Shown here in pieces: positions 11,335 through 23,230 of a DNA stretch of 64,000 nucleotides. Each line of letters starts with the position of its first letter. Position 1 is the stretch's first letter. The notes beneath the pieces are model-generated. The model was given only the letters and a program-made list of their open reading frames with translations, made no database searches and had not been told where the DNA came from. Origin of the DNA: Nymphaea colorata (taxonomy: Eukaryota > Streptophyta > Magnoliopsida > Nymphaeales > Nymphaeaceae); the NCBI RefSeq assembly GCF_008831285.2, contig NC_045142.1, positions 3,417,001-3,481,000 on the forward strand, given 5' to 3'. A program made the position numbers and the translations under genes.

Positions 11335-13256
11335 TTGATACTCCTGAATAATGAAAAATTGCTGTAGATCAGGAGTTGTCTGGAGGTGGTCTCATTTGGT
11401 TTCCAAAGACTAAGTGTTCATTTTCTAAGCAACTTTTTCCAACTAAACATGTATGCAGAACAATCAAGGAATTATTCTGCATTGATGGTACAAAGTGGCT
11501 GCATTTGTTTCCTCTGGTTCAAAGGAAGTAGTCATGAAGGCAATCTCATTTGAAGATCTTAAGAGTCTCAGATTTCATTGTTATAGGAATTTGTATTGCC
11601 TTTTAGGTCCACAGAGTATTTTTAGGTACTTTATTGTTGTGGTAGAAGCTTCTGTATACTTTGACAAATGGATCTAGGGGGCTAAAAATTGCTCACTATT
11701 TTGTCCTAATGACACTAAAATAGGTGATTAACAAGGCTTTCTTTATTGGATTATACAACCATTACTGAACTGCAGTTCTTTGGTTCAATTTGGTGTCTTT
11801 GCCATCCATTTACTATTATTTGACTATGCTGAATTTTTGTACAATTTCTTTAATTTTGTACTGTAGAGACATGATTAGGTTGCCGATGTTTTGGGTGGTT
11901 GCGACAGCTAGTGGATTTCTTGGACTTGGTATCAGTTTTACATCTATGTGGTTCTTACACCAAACTGGGCCTACCACTTTCAGGTTCCCTCTCTCTCTCT
12001 CTCTCTCTTTTCTAGTTCACATCTGTTAGGATGTTTACTTGCATTTACTGCTAAAAAAGCATCGGTAATGGTGTGTAGGTGTATTCATGGTAAAATGCTA
12101 TAGTGGGGAGATTAACATCAGATCTTCTGTTTTGCTTTTGACATTAAAACTGAGAGTTCAGCTTGTCTCACACTGCTTAATTGTATGCTCTTGAAGGAAA
12201 AAGTAAATGATGATCAAAGACATAGTAAAAACATGGGATGCTTTAGACTGGCCTTACTTCTGATTGGAAACTCAGTTAGGTGGCTGGTATGGTGCCACCA
12301 GCTTATGCATTACATGAGCACATCTAAATTGTATTGTCTATCAGATAAGTGCCATGTAATACAAGTTTCTACTGCAGTATTTTAAGTGAAAAACTGCCGC
12401 AAGCTCAACTAGATTGTGCTACAGAATATATTAAACAATCTACAAAAGTCATATTCCTTCTCCAGCTCTGTACTTGGATTATAGGCACGGTGACTAAGGG
12501 TGGATTTGGGTGATTTGCTTTACATCTCACTGGTCGTAACGAATTATGAATAACTTTCATAGGGATAAGCCTGACTGAAATTTCTATAAGTGCGAAGAAT
12601 GGTTAAGTCTTGAGTTCAAAGTGTAAGATATTATGTTATAATTTAGTCATCGTGTCTTGGATGTTATTTTAAGTACTTTAGATTATTGAATTCATATTAT
12701 GATTACCAAAAATGTGGATAGTTCTTGGTTTATTTATGTGCAATTTGATGTAGCTGTCCAAGACTTTGTTTTAGACTATGCAAATATGATTTTGTTATGT
12801 GTTCCTTTTCTGGTCTTCCTACAAGATCGATCTGCGCCAATGGTAGTGATCATTGGATTCTTATCTCCTGGATTCCTACTGTATGCGTAGGTTTTTTGGG
12901 GGAGTCTTTATCTTTTACACTTTGGCTCATTGTGCTTCTAATTCGTGTTTAATTTATGTTTGGTTTATAAAAGTGGCCATGATTATAGCTGCCGCTGTTT
13001 GGTTTCAGTTGATGATTTCCTCCCTTTTACAGTTTGGTAGGATCTTTAAACAAGATACCACTCTCAGTTGCTGGTATTCTGGTGTTTAGGGTTCCAATCA
13101 GCCTCCCTAACCTTTCCAGCATACTCTTTGGTAATAATGCTTCACACAGATGAGTTCACAACTTGAGGTCCTCCAACTCAGCTTCTGTAACGTGTTTGGT
13201 ATTTGTACGCAGGTCTCTTTGCTGGAGTATTCTTTGCAAAAGCAAAAATGTCATGA
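3736..13256 (+). CDS. GONST1: Golgi GDP-mannose (GDP-sugar) transporter, GONST1-type
   Basis: Nine coding exons give a 396-residue protein: 3736-3923, 4271-4490, 7372-7511, 8889-9018, 9805-9903, 10501-10655, 11867-11983, 13033-13130, 13213-13256. All junctions are GT-AG and all phases close. The product belongs to the NST/TPT drug-metabolite transporter family, with about ten hydrophobic segments from residue ~112 on. It has the GDP-mannose transporter motif GSLNK at about 353-357, plus family blocks such as MILLNKVVLSSY, SLKYINVAMVTILKNVTN and GLGISFTSMWFLHQTG. Members import GDP-mannose and related GDP-sugars into the Golgi lumen for glycan and sphingolipid glycosylation. The first ~105 residues are hydrophilic and variable, longer than in the Arabidopsis protein as I recall it. 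The C-terminus (KAKMS) is lysine-containing and cytosolic. The ATG at 3736 is the first after the acceptor. Exons 2-9 are very secure by conservation; exon 1 is less so. Orthology to GONST1 rather than another GONST is inferred from the conserved blocks. Confidence 0.92.
3924..3953. repeat. (CT)n microsatellite at the start of intron 1
   Basis: The donor GT of transporter intron 1 is immediately followed by CTCTCT… for about 28 nt, so the microsatellite forms the intron's 5' end. The same arrangement recurs at 11984-12007 and at the start of intron 1 of the minus-strand TMEM115-like gene. Confidence 0.9.
4686..5012. mobile_element. possible MITE in transporter intron 2
   Basis: The left end (GACATGGGTACGGGTAC) and the right end (CATACCGACATGGGTATG) enclose about 320 bp of AT-rich sequence. 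Inside the right end, CCATACCCACATATCCCTG is roughly the reverse complement of the left-end words GGTACGGGTAC and GTGGGTAC. That makes an imperfect inverted repeat, as expected for a small non-autonomous DNA transposon. No transposase frame is present and the exact ends are not fixed. Confidence 0.4.
6402..6427. repeat. (TA)n(TG)n compound microsatellite in intron 2
   Basis: A short TA tract runs directly into a TG tract within the 2.9-kb second intron of the transporter gene. The rest of that intron is AT-rich, with no other exon recognised. Confidence 0.85.
7762..7845. repeat. two-copy tandem repeat, ~41 bp, intron 3
   Basis: AGGTCATTAAAGTTCAGAT and AGGTCATTGAGGTTCAGAT start two adjacent diverged copies of an approximately 41-bp unit within transporter intron 3. 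Confidence 0.5.
11292..11332. repeat. (TA)n microsatellite in intron 6
   Basis: About 20 TA units in the AT-rich sixth intron of the transporter gene. Confidence 0.95.
11984..12008. repeat. (CT)n at the start of intron 7
   Basis: The donor of transporter intron 7 is followed within 5 nt by CTCTCT… for about 18 nt, echoing intron 1 of this gene. Confidence 0.85.
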
Positions 13257-14120
13257 TTGAAGATACCGCAATGATGCCGAAAGATGCTGAAAGATGCCGA
13301 AAGATGTCTCTTTGCTGGTCTCTTCTGTAATATTTATTTATGTATTGTTTGGTTGTTTTGCAAAGATGCCGAAAGATCCCTTTATATCTGATGCAAAATC
13401 TAATATTTTTTCTGTAGCTCTAACATTATTATCCATAAGCTCATCAAATATAAGAATCTTTTTGCTTTTTTCACAACATTCACTGTCCAGTAAATGTATG
13501 TGGCCCCAGTGGTTGGACGGCACACATGAGATCCAGACAGAGGCAGGCAAAGAAGTGCCATACTGAACAACTCAGTTGCTACATCCAGCCTACTCTCCTA
13601 CAGTAAGACCTAGTTTCTGAACTTGCCAACCTTTTCCATGTTATGCTCTGAAGCACTGGCAGACAGTCATAGCTAATTGGCATCTTCTTTTGAGGCCCTC
13701 GTGCTTGGAGAAGAATCAGTCTATGTGATCTAATATGGCTGCTGAAGACCTCACCAATGTATGTGCATTATAGAAATCTTATTTGGAGCAGACTGAAAGG
13801 TCACAGCAACCTAGTTCTGACCTAATCTAGAGAGGCCAAATGGTGCCTGTCGTTATTCAGATGATTCCCCAGCCAAGCCTACCGTCCATGTCCTAATCAG
13901 AGAGCCGGAGGATCTTCTGCAGGGCCCCACCACTGTGCGATAGCAAATGTGAGTCGCAAAGCTTGAAACCCTTTCCAAGCGGATGGACCCACTTGGATCT
14001 CCTAAATATAGTTGCTTGCAGGAATCCAGCCCTACCATCGTACTGTGCCTGAAGCAGCAGAACAAAATGAATGTGGGTGATTGCTGATTGGGTTGTTTTC
14101 TGTTGGTCTTCTTTTCTTTT
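13257..14120 (+). other. 3' flank/UTR of the transporter gene with short repeats
   Basis: Downstream of the TGA there are three or four copies of an 8-12 bp word (GATGCCGAAAGATG, GATGCTGAAAGATG) at 13271-13306. A copy of last-exon sequence (GTCTCTTTGCTGG, first at 13213, again near 13306) follows, then GCCGAAAGATCC near 13368. This looks like local slippage and duplication in the 3' UTR. No further exon is recognised. Confidence 0.5.
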
Positions 14121-14124
14121 TTAA

Positions 14125-14400
14125 TGTTTACTTAGGAAACCTGCTTTCAGTGTAAAACCTCTTAAGATCATAACCTCGAAGGCCATACCTTTATGTCTTC
14201 TGCTTGCTTCGAGGCCTCAGTGAACCTACAGTATTCTTCAATTCTGGTGTCGCACTTGCCACCTCTTCAATTCTGGCGTCGCACTTGCCACAGTTTGTAG
14301 CTCAGAAGAATAACACAAGGGTTGTTGATTACTTGAGATTTGGGGTGGTTGATTACTTCAGATTTTTTATTCATGGATTTCATATAGCATAGTTTTGGTG
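14125..14400. repeat. dispersed repeat, one copy with a 29-bp internal tandem
   Basis: Two tandem copies of a 29-bp unit (TTCAATTCTGG[TC]GTCGCACTTGCC) at about 14236-14292 lead into CAGTTTGTAGCTCAGAAGAA. The block GTCGCACTTGCCAC…TTTGTAGCT…AAGAATAACACA is shared with the triplicated unit at 35618-35866. Upstream words (TTTCAGTGTAAAAC here, TTCAGCATAAAATC near 35545) also match, so the two loci are copies of one dispersed element of unknown type. Confidence 0.5.
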
Positions 14401-17078
14401 ATATAGCAAAAGATCCATACTGAAATTTATGATTCATCAAATTAAAGATTTGAAGTTAGACTTAAAAAATCCACATTTGAAAACCTAAAAGGTGAGGGTG
14501 TTCGATCTTTATCTGTATATTTCAAATTTCTATGGTCTTAGATGGGGGTCTATCAAGCGCAATCGAATGCCTTCTGAGTGTCGGCACTAGCTGACAGCTA
14601 ACATAGATCATTCGTATGGGAGAAGAACCTGAGTGGTTTATAGACGATGGGCCCCTTTGTTGGCGGCTTGTCTTGATGGACAGTGAGCAGAAAAAGGTAC
14701 AACGTGTGGTGTTGGGAAATGGAAACTGACGGTTGACGTTCTATGACGTTTCCCTCAGTCGGTAATGTATCTCCATTTTTCCATCAGTCGGTAATGTGTC
14801 CATTTTCAGGTTTGATTGCTCATATCATTTGCTTTTTCTATCTGGCCTCCTGGAAGATGCTGTCTCCTTGCTAGCGTATATCACACCTTGAGTTTTGAGA
14901 TCCTGTGCTTGCTTGAATATTGCAACCATGCTTCCTAGAAAATCTGTCTTTTTGTGGAATAGATTTCTCTTCCGTGTGTTCATTTGGCTTCCCATTTCTA
15001 GAATTCCATCGTTGTCATGCCAATCTAACATCTACAAAATTCTCTTAAATGCTTTAATGTTACATATGACTGGCTGTTGGCTCTTCGTAGTCCTTCGCTT
15101 GTTGATAACTGTATTTGCAACTCCGAGACACGGAAAAGATTACTTTGTCATTGTGGTTCCCTCGTCAAGGCAATTTGGAAAAATGTTAAGAATATCGTGG
15201 TATATTAGTATAACAAGCGTCTTAAAAATGTAAAAAAGAAAAATAGAAAATTACGAAGACTTTGAGAGAGAGAAGACAAAGGGGGAAACCAAGGGAGGTG
15301 TACCCAGTTTGATTTGTCTAATCAGTGATAAAGTAAAAATTGGAATGACCAAAAGAAAAATGTGCAGTTGGTCTCATGAAAATGAACCTCGAGCTTAAGG
15401 AGGTTCACTAAAATTGCCTTTCCCATTAATTATAGTAGAAGAACTTCATTTGTGAAAGTTGGTAGTAGCAGAGGTTTGGGTTAGAGCACTATTCCTATTT
15501 CTACCTTTCCTGCCAAGTTTTTACCACAAATTGAAAGCTTTTGAAAATTTCGTATAGCAGTAGCTTTGACAGATTGGCTTCGCATCCAACTGCCATAACA
15601 CCTCTCTCTCTTTTCAGTGCCTAATTTCTGCAATGTTGTATAATGTATCACAGACTGGACTTTTATGCCGCGTTGACGCTTCGGACAAGCCTTGCATTAA
15701 ACTCCAACCGTTTGATAACTCGGAAATAACATTGACGTTTTCTTGTGGCGTTGAAGCAGGATGGGTGGTGGTGCGTTGTGACAAAAGATTCACCAATACT
15801 AGGACGGCAGCAGCAACGCTGCATCCCACTATGTTCAATTGCGCCCGAGCCCATGGGAACTGATGTTATGAACATCTGTTCTTTTGAACACCACCGCCCA
15901 AACATTCTTGTTTTAGATTAAAGATGGCAGGATAGGAGATCAAGTTCTTCTGCAACTCATGGTGTATCCTTAAGGAATTTCGTTGCATCTCCGAAGAGTT
16001 CGCCTGGTCTCCTTTCTACTTTTTGTTCTAGAGATTTGTTTGTTGTTTATAATGTTCTCATTTGCAGCTTCGTAAGTGTAACTCATAATTAAGAATTTCT
16101 TTTCCCTGAAGTATAATAATACCGTCCAATAAATTGATTTTAGTTGCCAGACTGGGGTTTGCTTATTAATAATCGACAAGTTCACAGTTCGTTCGTCAAC
16201 AGCCTACACCACAAGCCAGTTTTGATTTTTTTTGGAGCAAGCATGAATCTCAGTTTTAATGCAGTCTAAGCATGCAGTGCCGTGGATAACACTTACGTGC
16301 ATATCTTATCCTGGACTGGATTTGCTTGATTGTCTATAAAAGCCCAGAAATTAGGGCACCTCCTTTTGACTTTTTCATGACAGCTATGTAATTTAATTCT
16401 TAGTTTTCTACCTGTCCCCTTATGGTACCAGACCTGCTTTTGAGTATTTTGGGGTGATACCCACTAAGCTTCAACTTGCATATCTGTGCCTATTTTTTGC
16501 AGACCTAATGCTTCAAAATGCAAGATAGAAAATGGCCGACTACCATCCTCCCAGGTGTTCAGCTTTGCAACTTTGTTGTTCATCAGGCATGACTCATGAG
16601 TGGCTTGTGAAGCTGAACTGACCCCAAGGAGATTTAAAGAGTTGCTGTCAATGGTTCAGGTTGTCGTGGTCTTAAGCTTTATCTGTATCTGTCTTACATA
16701 ACAGCCAGTCACCCATCTGAGATTGTGCTGGTTTGAAGCTGAAAATTTATATCAACTAAGATGATCAGATTTCTTCTCAGGGCCTACCCTCCATGAGTTT
16801 CCAAGTCATCAATTCTGATCCGGTTGAACTCCTTCATTACCATGTCCGGTATTTTGCTGGTTGCCGGTCTAGATTGGACATTAGGAATGAAGGCGATCAA
16901 TTAATGGCTCTGAAAGAATGCCTGACATTAGTTTTCACACGTAAACTTTCCACGAGTTGTTGTGGAAAATGAATGCAGGAGTGCTTTGACATAATAGAAG
17001 AAGCATGAAGGGGGACGTCTCCAGCTGCCTATGGTCGATAGATCAGGGACAGATGGTGGGGGGGGCCGGCGGCCCTCA
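14401..17078. other. intergenic, nothing recognised
   Basis: Unique-looking AT-rich sequence. Short frames on both strands (for example 15633-15863) have no recognisable domain or splice support. A polypyrimidine run, CTCTCTCTTTTCAG, at about 15602-15616 resembles an acceptor, but no convincing exon follows. Confidence 0.5.
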
Positions 17079-17172
17079 CAGAGCCCCGTCGTAGACTGTA
17101 AACTAGCCACGGAAACTAGACATAAGTACAGAGCCCCACCGTAGACTGTAATCTAGCCACGGAAACTTGACA
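17079..17172. repeat. 50-bp tandem duplication
   Basis: CAGAGCCCCGTCGTAGACTG (17079) recurs as CAGAGCCCCACCGTAGACTG (17129), followed in both copies by TAGCCACGGAAACT. The period is 50 bp with a few mismatches. Confidence 0.8.
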
Positions 17173-17343
17173 ATTAATGGCGTCTTTTTCCATGGTCATT
17201 ATGGCCAAGATAGGTTTTGAATATAATCGATATATTTCATGTCCCTTTCCCCCAAACCTAAAGAAGGATAAGCTTTTGAAATTTGCCACCTTTTTCTTTA
17301 AGTGGAAGTTTAGGTCCTAGAATGTTACATCATTATATTATAC

Positions 17344-17346
<3 letters not shown>

Positions 17347-17392
<46 letters not shown>
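17347..17392. repeat. (GA)n microsatellite
   Basis: About 23 uninterrupted GA units in intergenic DNA. Confidence 0.95.
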
Positions 17393-17395
<3 letters not shown>

Positions 17396-17699
17396 AAGTT
17401 CCACAAACTGCCAAAGAAGAAAATTGCATGGGAGTGGTACAAGTAGATGGCCTGTTTACTGCATAATTAAGTTCGGTAAAGTCACAAGCGACAGTGTTCC
17501 ATATACGTGCAGTGTGGTCACGCTAGAAGTTGTGGCTCTAGTGATGAAGCTAATTAGATTAATTGCTTGTTTCTAATAGTATCATCACATGCAAGATCTA
17601 CGATCGAAAGCACTTTTTTCTTTGGGGAGATGTGAAAATGGTTTACACGCACATGGATGCACAGACGTACATGTATAAATATGCGCCCTTGTTCATATG

Positions 17700-17716
17700 T
17701 ATACACACACATAGTT

Positions 17717-17766
<50 letters not shown>

Positions 17767-17768
17767 CA
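17700..17768. repeat. (CA)n(TA)n(TG)n compound microsatellite
   Basis: An ACACAC tract, a TA tract and a TGTGTG tract follow each other, so the whole is nearly self-complementary and could form a hairpin. The isoleucine/tyrosine-rich frames across it are compositional. Confidence 0.9.
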
Positions 17769-17832
17769 TACGCATGTTTATTCATATACATACATATATG
17801 AGTGTCCAACTGAAAATATCACCAGGTTATGA

Positions 17833-20800
17833 TAAGCCCTCACTACAAATTAAACAAAATATTTGGATAGTTTGGATGCATCTGAAACAAAGATCCACTC
17901 AACTCGGAATAGCTCCAAAAAATGAAAAACTCCAAGATCCTGAAGCCATACCATACTCAAAAAACACCCACTCATAAAATGACCCAAATACTGGACAGAT
18001 ACATAGAGTACTTCGATCTTAAAAAAAAATGTAATTTTCTTTTAACCTAACGGTTCCAATGGGAGTGGTGGAAATTGGAGATTAAATATACCATTCATGT
18101 ATTCGATGCTCACAAGCCACCACGTCACCGTGTGAAGGGCGTTTTACTCTTTATTAATAGGTAACTTTTTTTCCCTTCCCACTTTTGTTCTTATAAGCAG
18201 GTGCTTTTAGTTATGTTCTAACTTTTTTCAACAAGGAAATTTTGGCCATTTCAAGCACCTAAACACTTTCACCACAGGGCCAGAGCAACGTATGGCCATG
18301 TGTGGGCATTTGCCCACATAGTCCCACAAATTTCAATGATTGGTGGTTTCCAATTACATTATGCCCCATAATTATTTGTATCTTACCCTTTAATCATTTT
18401 ACTATGTTTAGCGCTTTTTTGAATGAGTGTCCCTTGGCAAAAAATTTATGGCTTGGCCTTTATTTCACACTGTTTGGGGGCATGAGATTCAATCTCTTGA
18501 TCGTAACATCTTGCCTCTTACATTCCTAACCATTGGTGGCAAGTCAGGGCGTGAAAATATATATTAATTGATTGGATGCAACAAAATCTGACAATACATG
18601 TAATACCCATTTGAGAAACATCCTACAACTGCATCTAAAACCTCAGCTTCTTTCCTACTACTTATGGTTTTACTCTTTGTAAGTGTAGAGTTTTTGGTGT
18701 AATCGTTTGTGTGGTATAACTACTCCAATTTAACTCAACATTCCAACGATTTGTACAGAAAGTGAAGGTAATTCTGGCTAGAAGCTGCCAAAATAGCTTG
18801 AAAACCCAAGGCGGAGCCGTTGTGTCTGCACCAAGTGGTTTTGTTTTGTTCGTTCCTTCTTGTAGTTATCCAATAACACTATCACCCATTTGACCTGTTC
18901 TTTCCTTCTCATGACTACTGGCCTCAAAAGGACAGCAGGTCAATTCACTTAGCACGTTAAGCGAGATTATACCGAACAATGCTGTGAGAATCTTCACTAT
19001 TTTTACGAGGCAACGCCAAACAAGGCACCATCACTACCAACTTTATTATTCAGATGTCCCAAGACAAACAGATAAAGTCGATCAGTTTCTTCTTGGACAC
19101 TCTGAGTTAACACTTTTCCTTCATGTTTCTTCTATTGCAAGCTCTCCTTCGGATCTGTTTCATCAGTTTATCGCTTTCTCTCCTTTTTGGACAGCTCCAT
19201 GTGTTCTCAGTCTAAAAAGCAGCTCGAATATGATGTTTGAGCTTCGCAAGTTTGCTTCTTGGTTCTGCCTTCCTTATCAAGGGACAGGTGTTCCATTTCA
19301 TGCAGTGAGAGCCACCCAACTGCAAACTGTATTGAGTTTGCTTAACATTTTCATGGTTCTTGCCTTCTTGGCGCACTCCAAGTTCATATTCAGTTGAAGC
19401 ACCTAAACCTCAAGGTTGGTGAGCTCAACCAAGTATATGAAGTGCTTTGTCTTTCTGTCCAAGCAAAGCAGAACAGGTTGTAGAAAAAGCCTTACATGTA
19501 ATTGCTTGATTATCATATGCCCAACTTCACTTATCACCTACTTTGTTTTTAGAGGAATTTCCCTCTAAAGGCTCTCATTTTGGTATGTTTTTTTCGCGAT
19601 CTGCATGCCGAGAAACTTTGTAACTCGCATGCACCCCATCCTTGGACCCTACATATGCAGCCTGCTTGAGTTTATGCAGGATCAGGAGGTTGATGACTGC
19701 GAGAATCGAACCAATGACTGGCCTTATTGGAGCTGATGTCCAAGACTATACCGAATTCCTTTTAAAGGCTGACCTTCTGGTTATAATATAGTCCTAATTA
19801 AAGCAGGACTCAGTGTTGCTGAATTTATGATAACATCCAGTTTTTTATAATGAGAATGAAATAAAGTCCTTATCTTGAGAGTCAACAATTGGAAGTTTGT
19901 GCTTTCCTGTTTGTCCTTTCAAGCGATTAGGATTCCAACTCATCTTTACTTTTATGTTGATTATGAACAGAAAGAATATAATTAACTTAGAAAATCTACC
20001 CAAGTATTTGAGCTAATCTAAACCAACTCATTTGCAATTGTAGTTCCCTTGAATACCGAGGGATAAGAGAGAGAGAGAGAAATGAGTCATGGCAGTTCGT
20101 GTGCTTCCTCTATATGCGTGCATATAAATATATAATTTTTTTCGTTTAACATGTGAATTTGAACTCTGAAGTGGGAGTAAAAGGTTCATAACGAAACACG
20201 TTCCCTTTGTCCTCCATGAAAAGTATACCACCTTGGATCAGTCCCCATCACCCAAGAGGTTACCACCACCCTTTGATTGCCAGTAAGCAACTTACTCCTA
20301 GATCTCTTTTGTGTTTTTGACACAGTTGAAATAAATCTCTCTCTCGATCGAGCAGGCCCAATCGGATGTGATTGGTACTGATTGTCGTATGCGACAGACA
20401 ACATCCTATGCTGCTGTGAACTTTTCTACTGTCATAACGTTAGTTCCGGCACATCTAAATTGCACACTCTTTACGTTTCATTTCTCAACTTTTGGATGAG
20501 CAGAAGAGTATTTCATTGATTTTACCTTCAGTTGAAAGCTGAAGCCGTCAACCTTTTTTCCATTTTTTGGGATATCAGACTTACTTTTTTCAGTGTTTCA
20601 TGGTGACACTCCTCTTTTCTATGCTTCAACTTGCATCTTAACGCACCCATTTTGTTTTGTAGTACAAGGAATTAATGTTACCAAAACTCAAAACGAAAAT
20701 TGAACACCTGCCAACTCCTGGTCACCAACCCCCTCAAGATGTATTTGTCTTCAACTTTGCTTCTCCCGAGCTGACCACCACATATTTGGACTTGGCTTAC

Positions 20801-21524
20801 TAACTATACTATCAATAAAAATAGCTTGACTCTTAGAAAAGGTTTCGTGACAGGAATGCTATTTTGTAACCGATAACATGTAATTTTTTTTCAAAATCAA
20901 GAGTGTCATGGTCATCCTGACCTCCCTTTGCCTCAATACCCGATTCGAGTAGTATGGCCCGGCAATTTTTTTTAATTTAACCGACTCGACCCAATATATA
21001 TATATATATCACTTTTTCACATTTTTTATTTTGATGTTTTGGTATGTAACGTTAACAATTTGTTCATTTGAGAACATTTGGCGTGTCGTCCATGACTTTC
21101 TTAAAAACTTTTCATGATGACATTTTTACAAACTCTCTGTGTATTTTAGGGTTTTTTAGATATTAACATATAAAATATTAAAACTTTTAAATAAAAGTGC
21201 CGAATATCTCAATAAACATAATGATTAAGCCTAACCCAGGTTAGACTTGAGCAGCTAAACAAGGACTTCCAGTTAAACCCTACTTTGTGAAGCCTAGAGC
21301 TGGCCCAGTGCCCTTGTTTGGTTATATTGTAAGTTTCCGAACTACTTGACGCGATACAAAAACAGAGGGCCGAAATGCAAGGCCACCATCGTGGCGCTGC
21401 CTGCCGGAGAACTTATGGTCATTCCCCACGTGGGTGGTGGTTCCGGTGGAATGTACAACACCTGTGCTTAGACTTTCCGTGGTACGTGTACTACGAAAAG
21501 GCTATGCATCATTTTAAGTAGAAT

Positions 21525-21574
<50 letters not shown>

Positions 21575-23230
21575 TCACCAGCTGCTGTTTTTATGAGCAA
21601 TATCATTACGTTCTTCTTTTTACTTTGTTTTACTTTTACCAACCACCGTGAGGCGTACTCACTCTATCACTCATTATATGACTTCATGAGCAATACAAGC
21701 CGTCAAAGTTTCCCGTGATCCGAGGAGCGCGGTACGCAAAGCGCCAATCTGAATCTTCAATGAGCATGTGGTAAGCACTATTGGCGAATGCTACCCACCA
21801 GGAGCGGAGGGCCTCTCTCCACCGTTGAGTTTATTTACCTCGTGAAACGGAGGCAGAAAGGAAGGGCGGTCTGCCATTTGCTTCGGCACTCTGCAAGTAC
21901 TCCCGTGAAATCCATTTGACTTCCCCACGGAAATCTGTTGACAGATTTCTAGGTTCTTGCTTAGAATTGATAGAACAATGAATTGGGTTGTTGATCTATC
22001 ATCGAACATCTAATTTCAGATGTTCCATTTTCGTTCGAAGTAGTTTCAACTTCTGAAAATCCAAGCAGCTATTGATTCTTACAGTCCAGCAAGCGGTTCT
22101 CAACAAGCTTTTGATTTCTTACGGCAGCTTCAGCCAATTGGTAGCCACGGACTAACAGCTAGCGCCTGCGAATTCCTTCATTCTTTCACCGGCCAAACGA
22201 CCAATGTGCTCCTAGATCTTCTGAACTTCGGTTCAGCGCCGTGAACAAATCCTAAGTGACAGATGAGTTGAAAGGGAAGCTCGATCATTCATGTCACTGG
22301 TAGCTAAGAGATGATCGCAGACACTACCACCACACCAGCTTCTGATCAAATAATAGTCATATTGAGCTTTGAGATTCTATTCTTTGAGTGTAGGCCCACT
22401 GAAATGAACATTCCTTGTCCTTGTAACTGGCTCCCGTGAAGGGGAGATGGTGGTCCATTTTGTGTCATCTATTACTCCAATCCCATCAACAGCGACTTTC
22501 CAAAAGGCATTCAACAGAATCTGTAACGCAGCAACGCCCCCAATTTGAAAATATCAAGTGCAAAACAAAAACCAGTTGAGTGATCTCCTAAAATCCTGTA
22601 TAAAAATTTATCAGAACGGATATTCCACCATCTCCATGAAGAAAGATGATATAGCACGCAAGCTGCTGCCTGAGCTTAAACCTACAAGGAAGGAAGTTGT
22701 GTTGGGGGCCATGATGCTGCAGCACCAGAAGGGAAGAACCGGATGCTTTTCTTGGCGCAAAGATCCAAACCATCGTGAGAAGAACATTTACATTCCCACT
22801 GGCAGAATCTATAAGGAACTTCATCAAAACCTTCTTGAATTGAATTCAACAATGACAAGAAAGAGCCTCCATTGATGATTTACAAGCAGTAATTACAGTT
22901 GGTTAGTATGTTAGGAAGGAAAGGATGTCCACCTATGAGACTGGAGGACCATGTATCCAACCTCTCTGTCAGCACTGCAAGGTAACTGTAACAAAGGAAG
23001 ATACAGAACGCTGCAGCAAAGCGTGGTGTAGATTCGTATTACTTCAGGCGCAAAAGCAAACCCCTCTCTAGGTAATAAAGTGATTTACAGAGATGCCATT
23101 AACTGCCATGTCGCTCTGTTGGCATCCGTCCAGGAAGAAGTAACAGAACGAGTTCCCTCCCCATTAAAATTGCATCCTTCCTCTTCCTCCCCTTTTTCCC
23201 TTTTCTCTCAATGACCAACTTGAGATTTTT
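17833..23230. other. intergenic, no supported gene
   Basis: AT-rich, with TA tracts at 20993-21009 and 21528-21571 and a short GA tract near 20067-20081. A fragment around 18280-18530 (GTGTGGGCATTTGCCCACAT) resembles the element near 36460. Two frames were considered: 18984-19397 (+, 137 residues) and 22558-22875 (+, 105 residues, basic). Neither shows a domain, a signal peptide or exon neighbours that I recognise. The second is the better candidate if transcript evidence appears. Confidence 0.5.
21528..21571. repeat. (TA)n microsatellite
   Basis: About 22 TA units in intergenic DNA. Confidence 0.95.

Noticed and set aside
18984-19397. 137-residue plus-strand frame
   Set aside because: No recognisable domain, convincing signal peptide, splice context or conserved motif; AT-rich sequence of this length can be open by chance.
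22558-22875. 105-residue basic plus-strand frame
   Set aside because: Looks protein-like in part but I recognise no family and see no flanking exons; kept as a note in the intergenic entry only.
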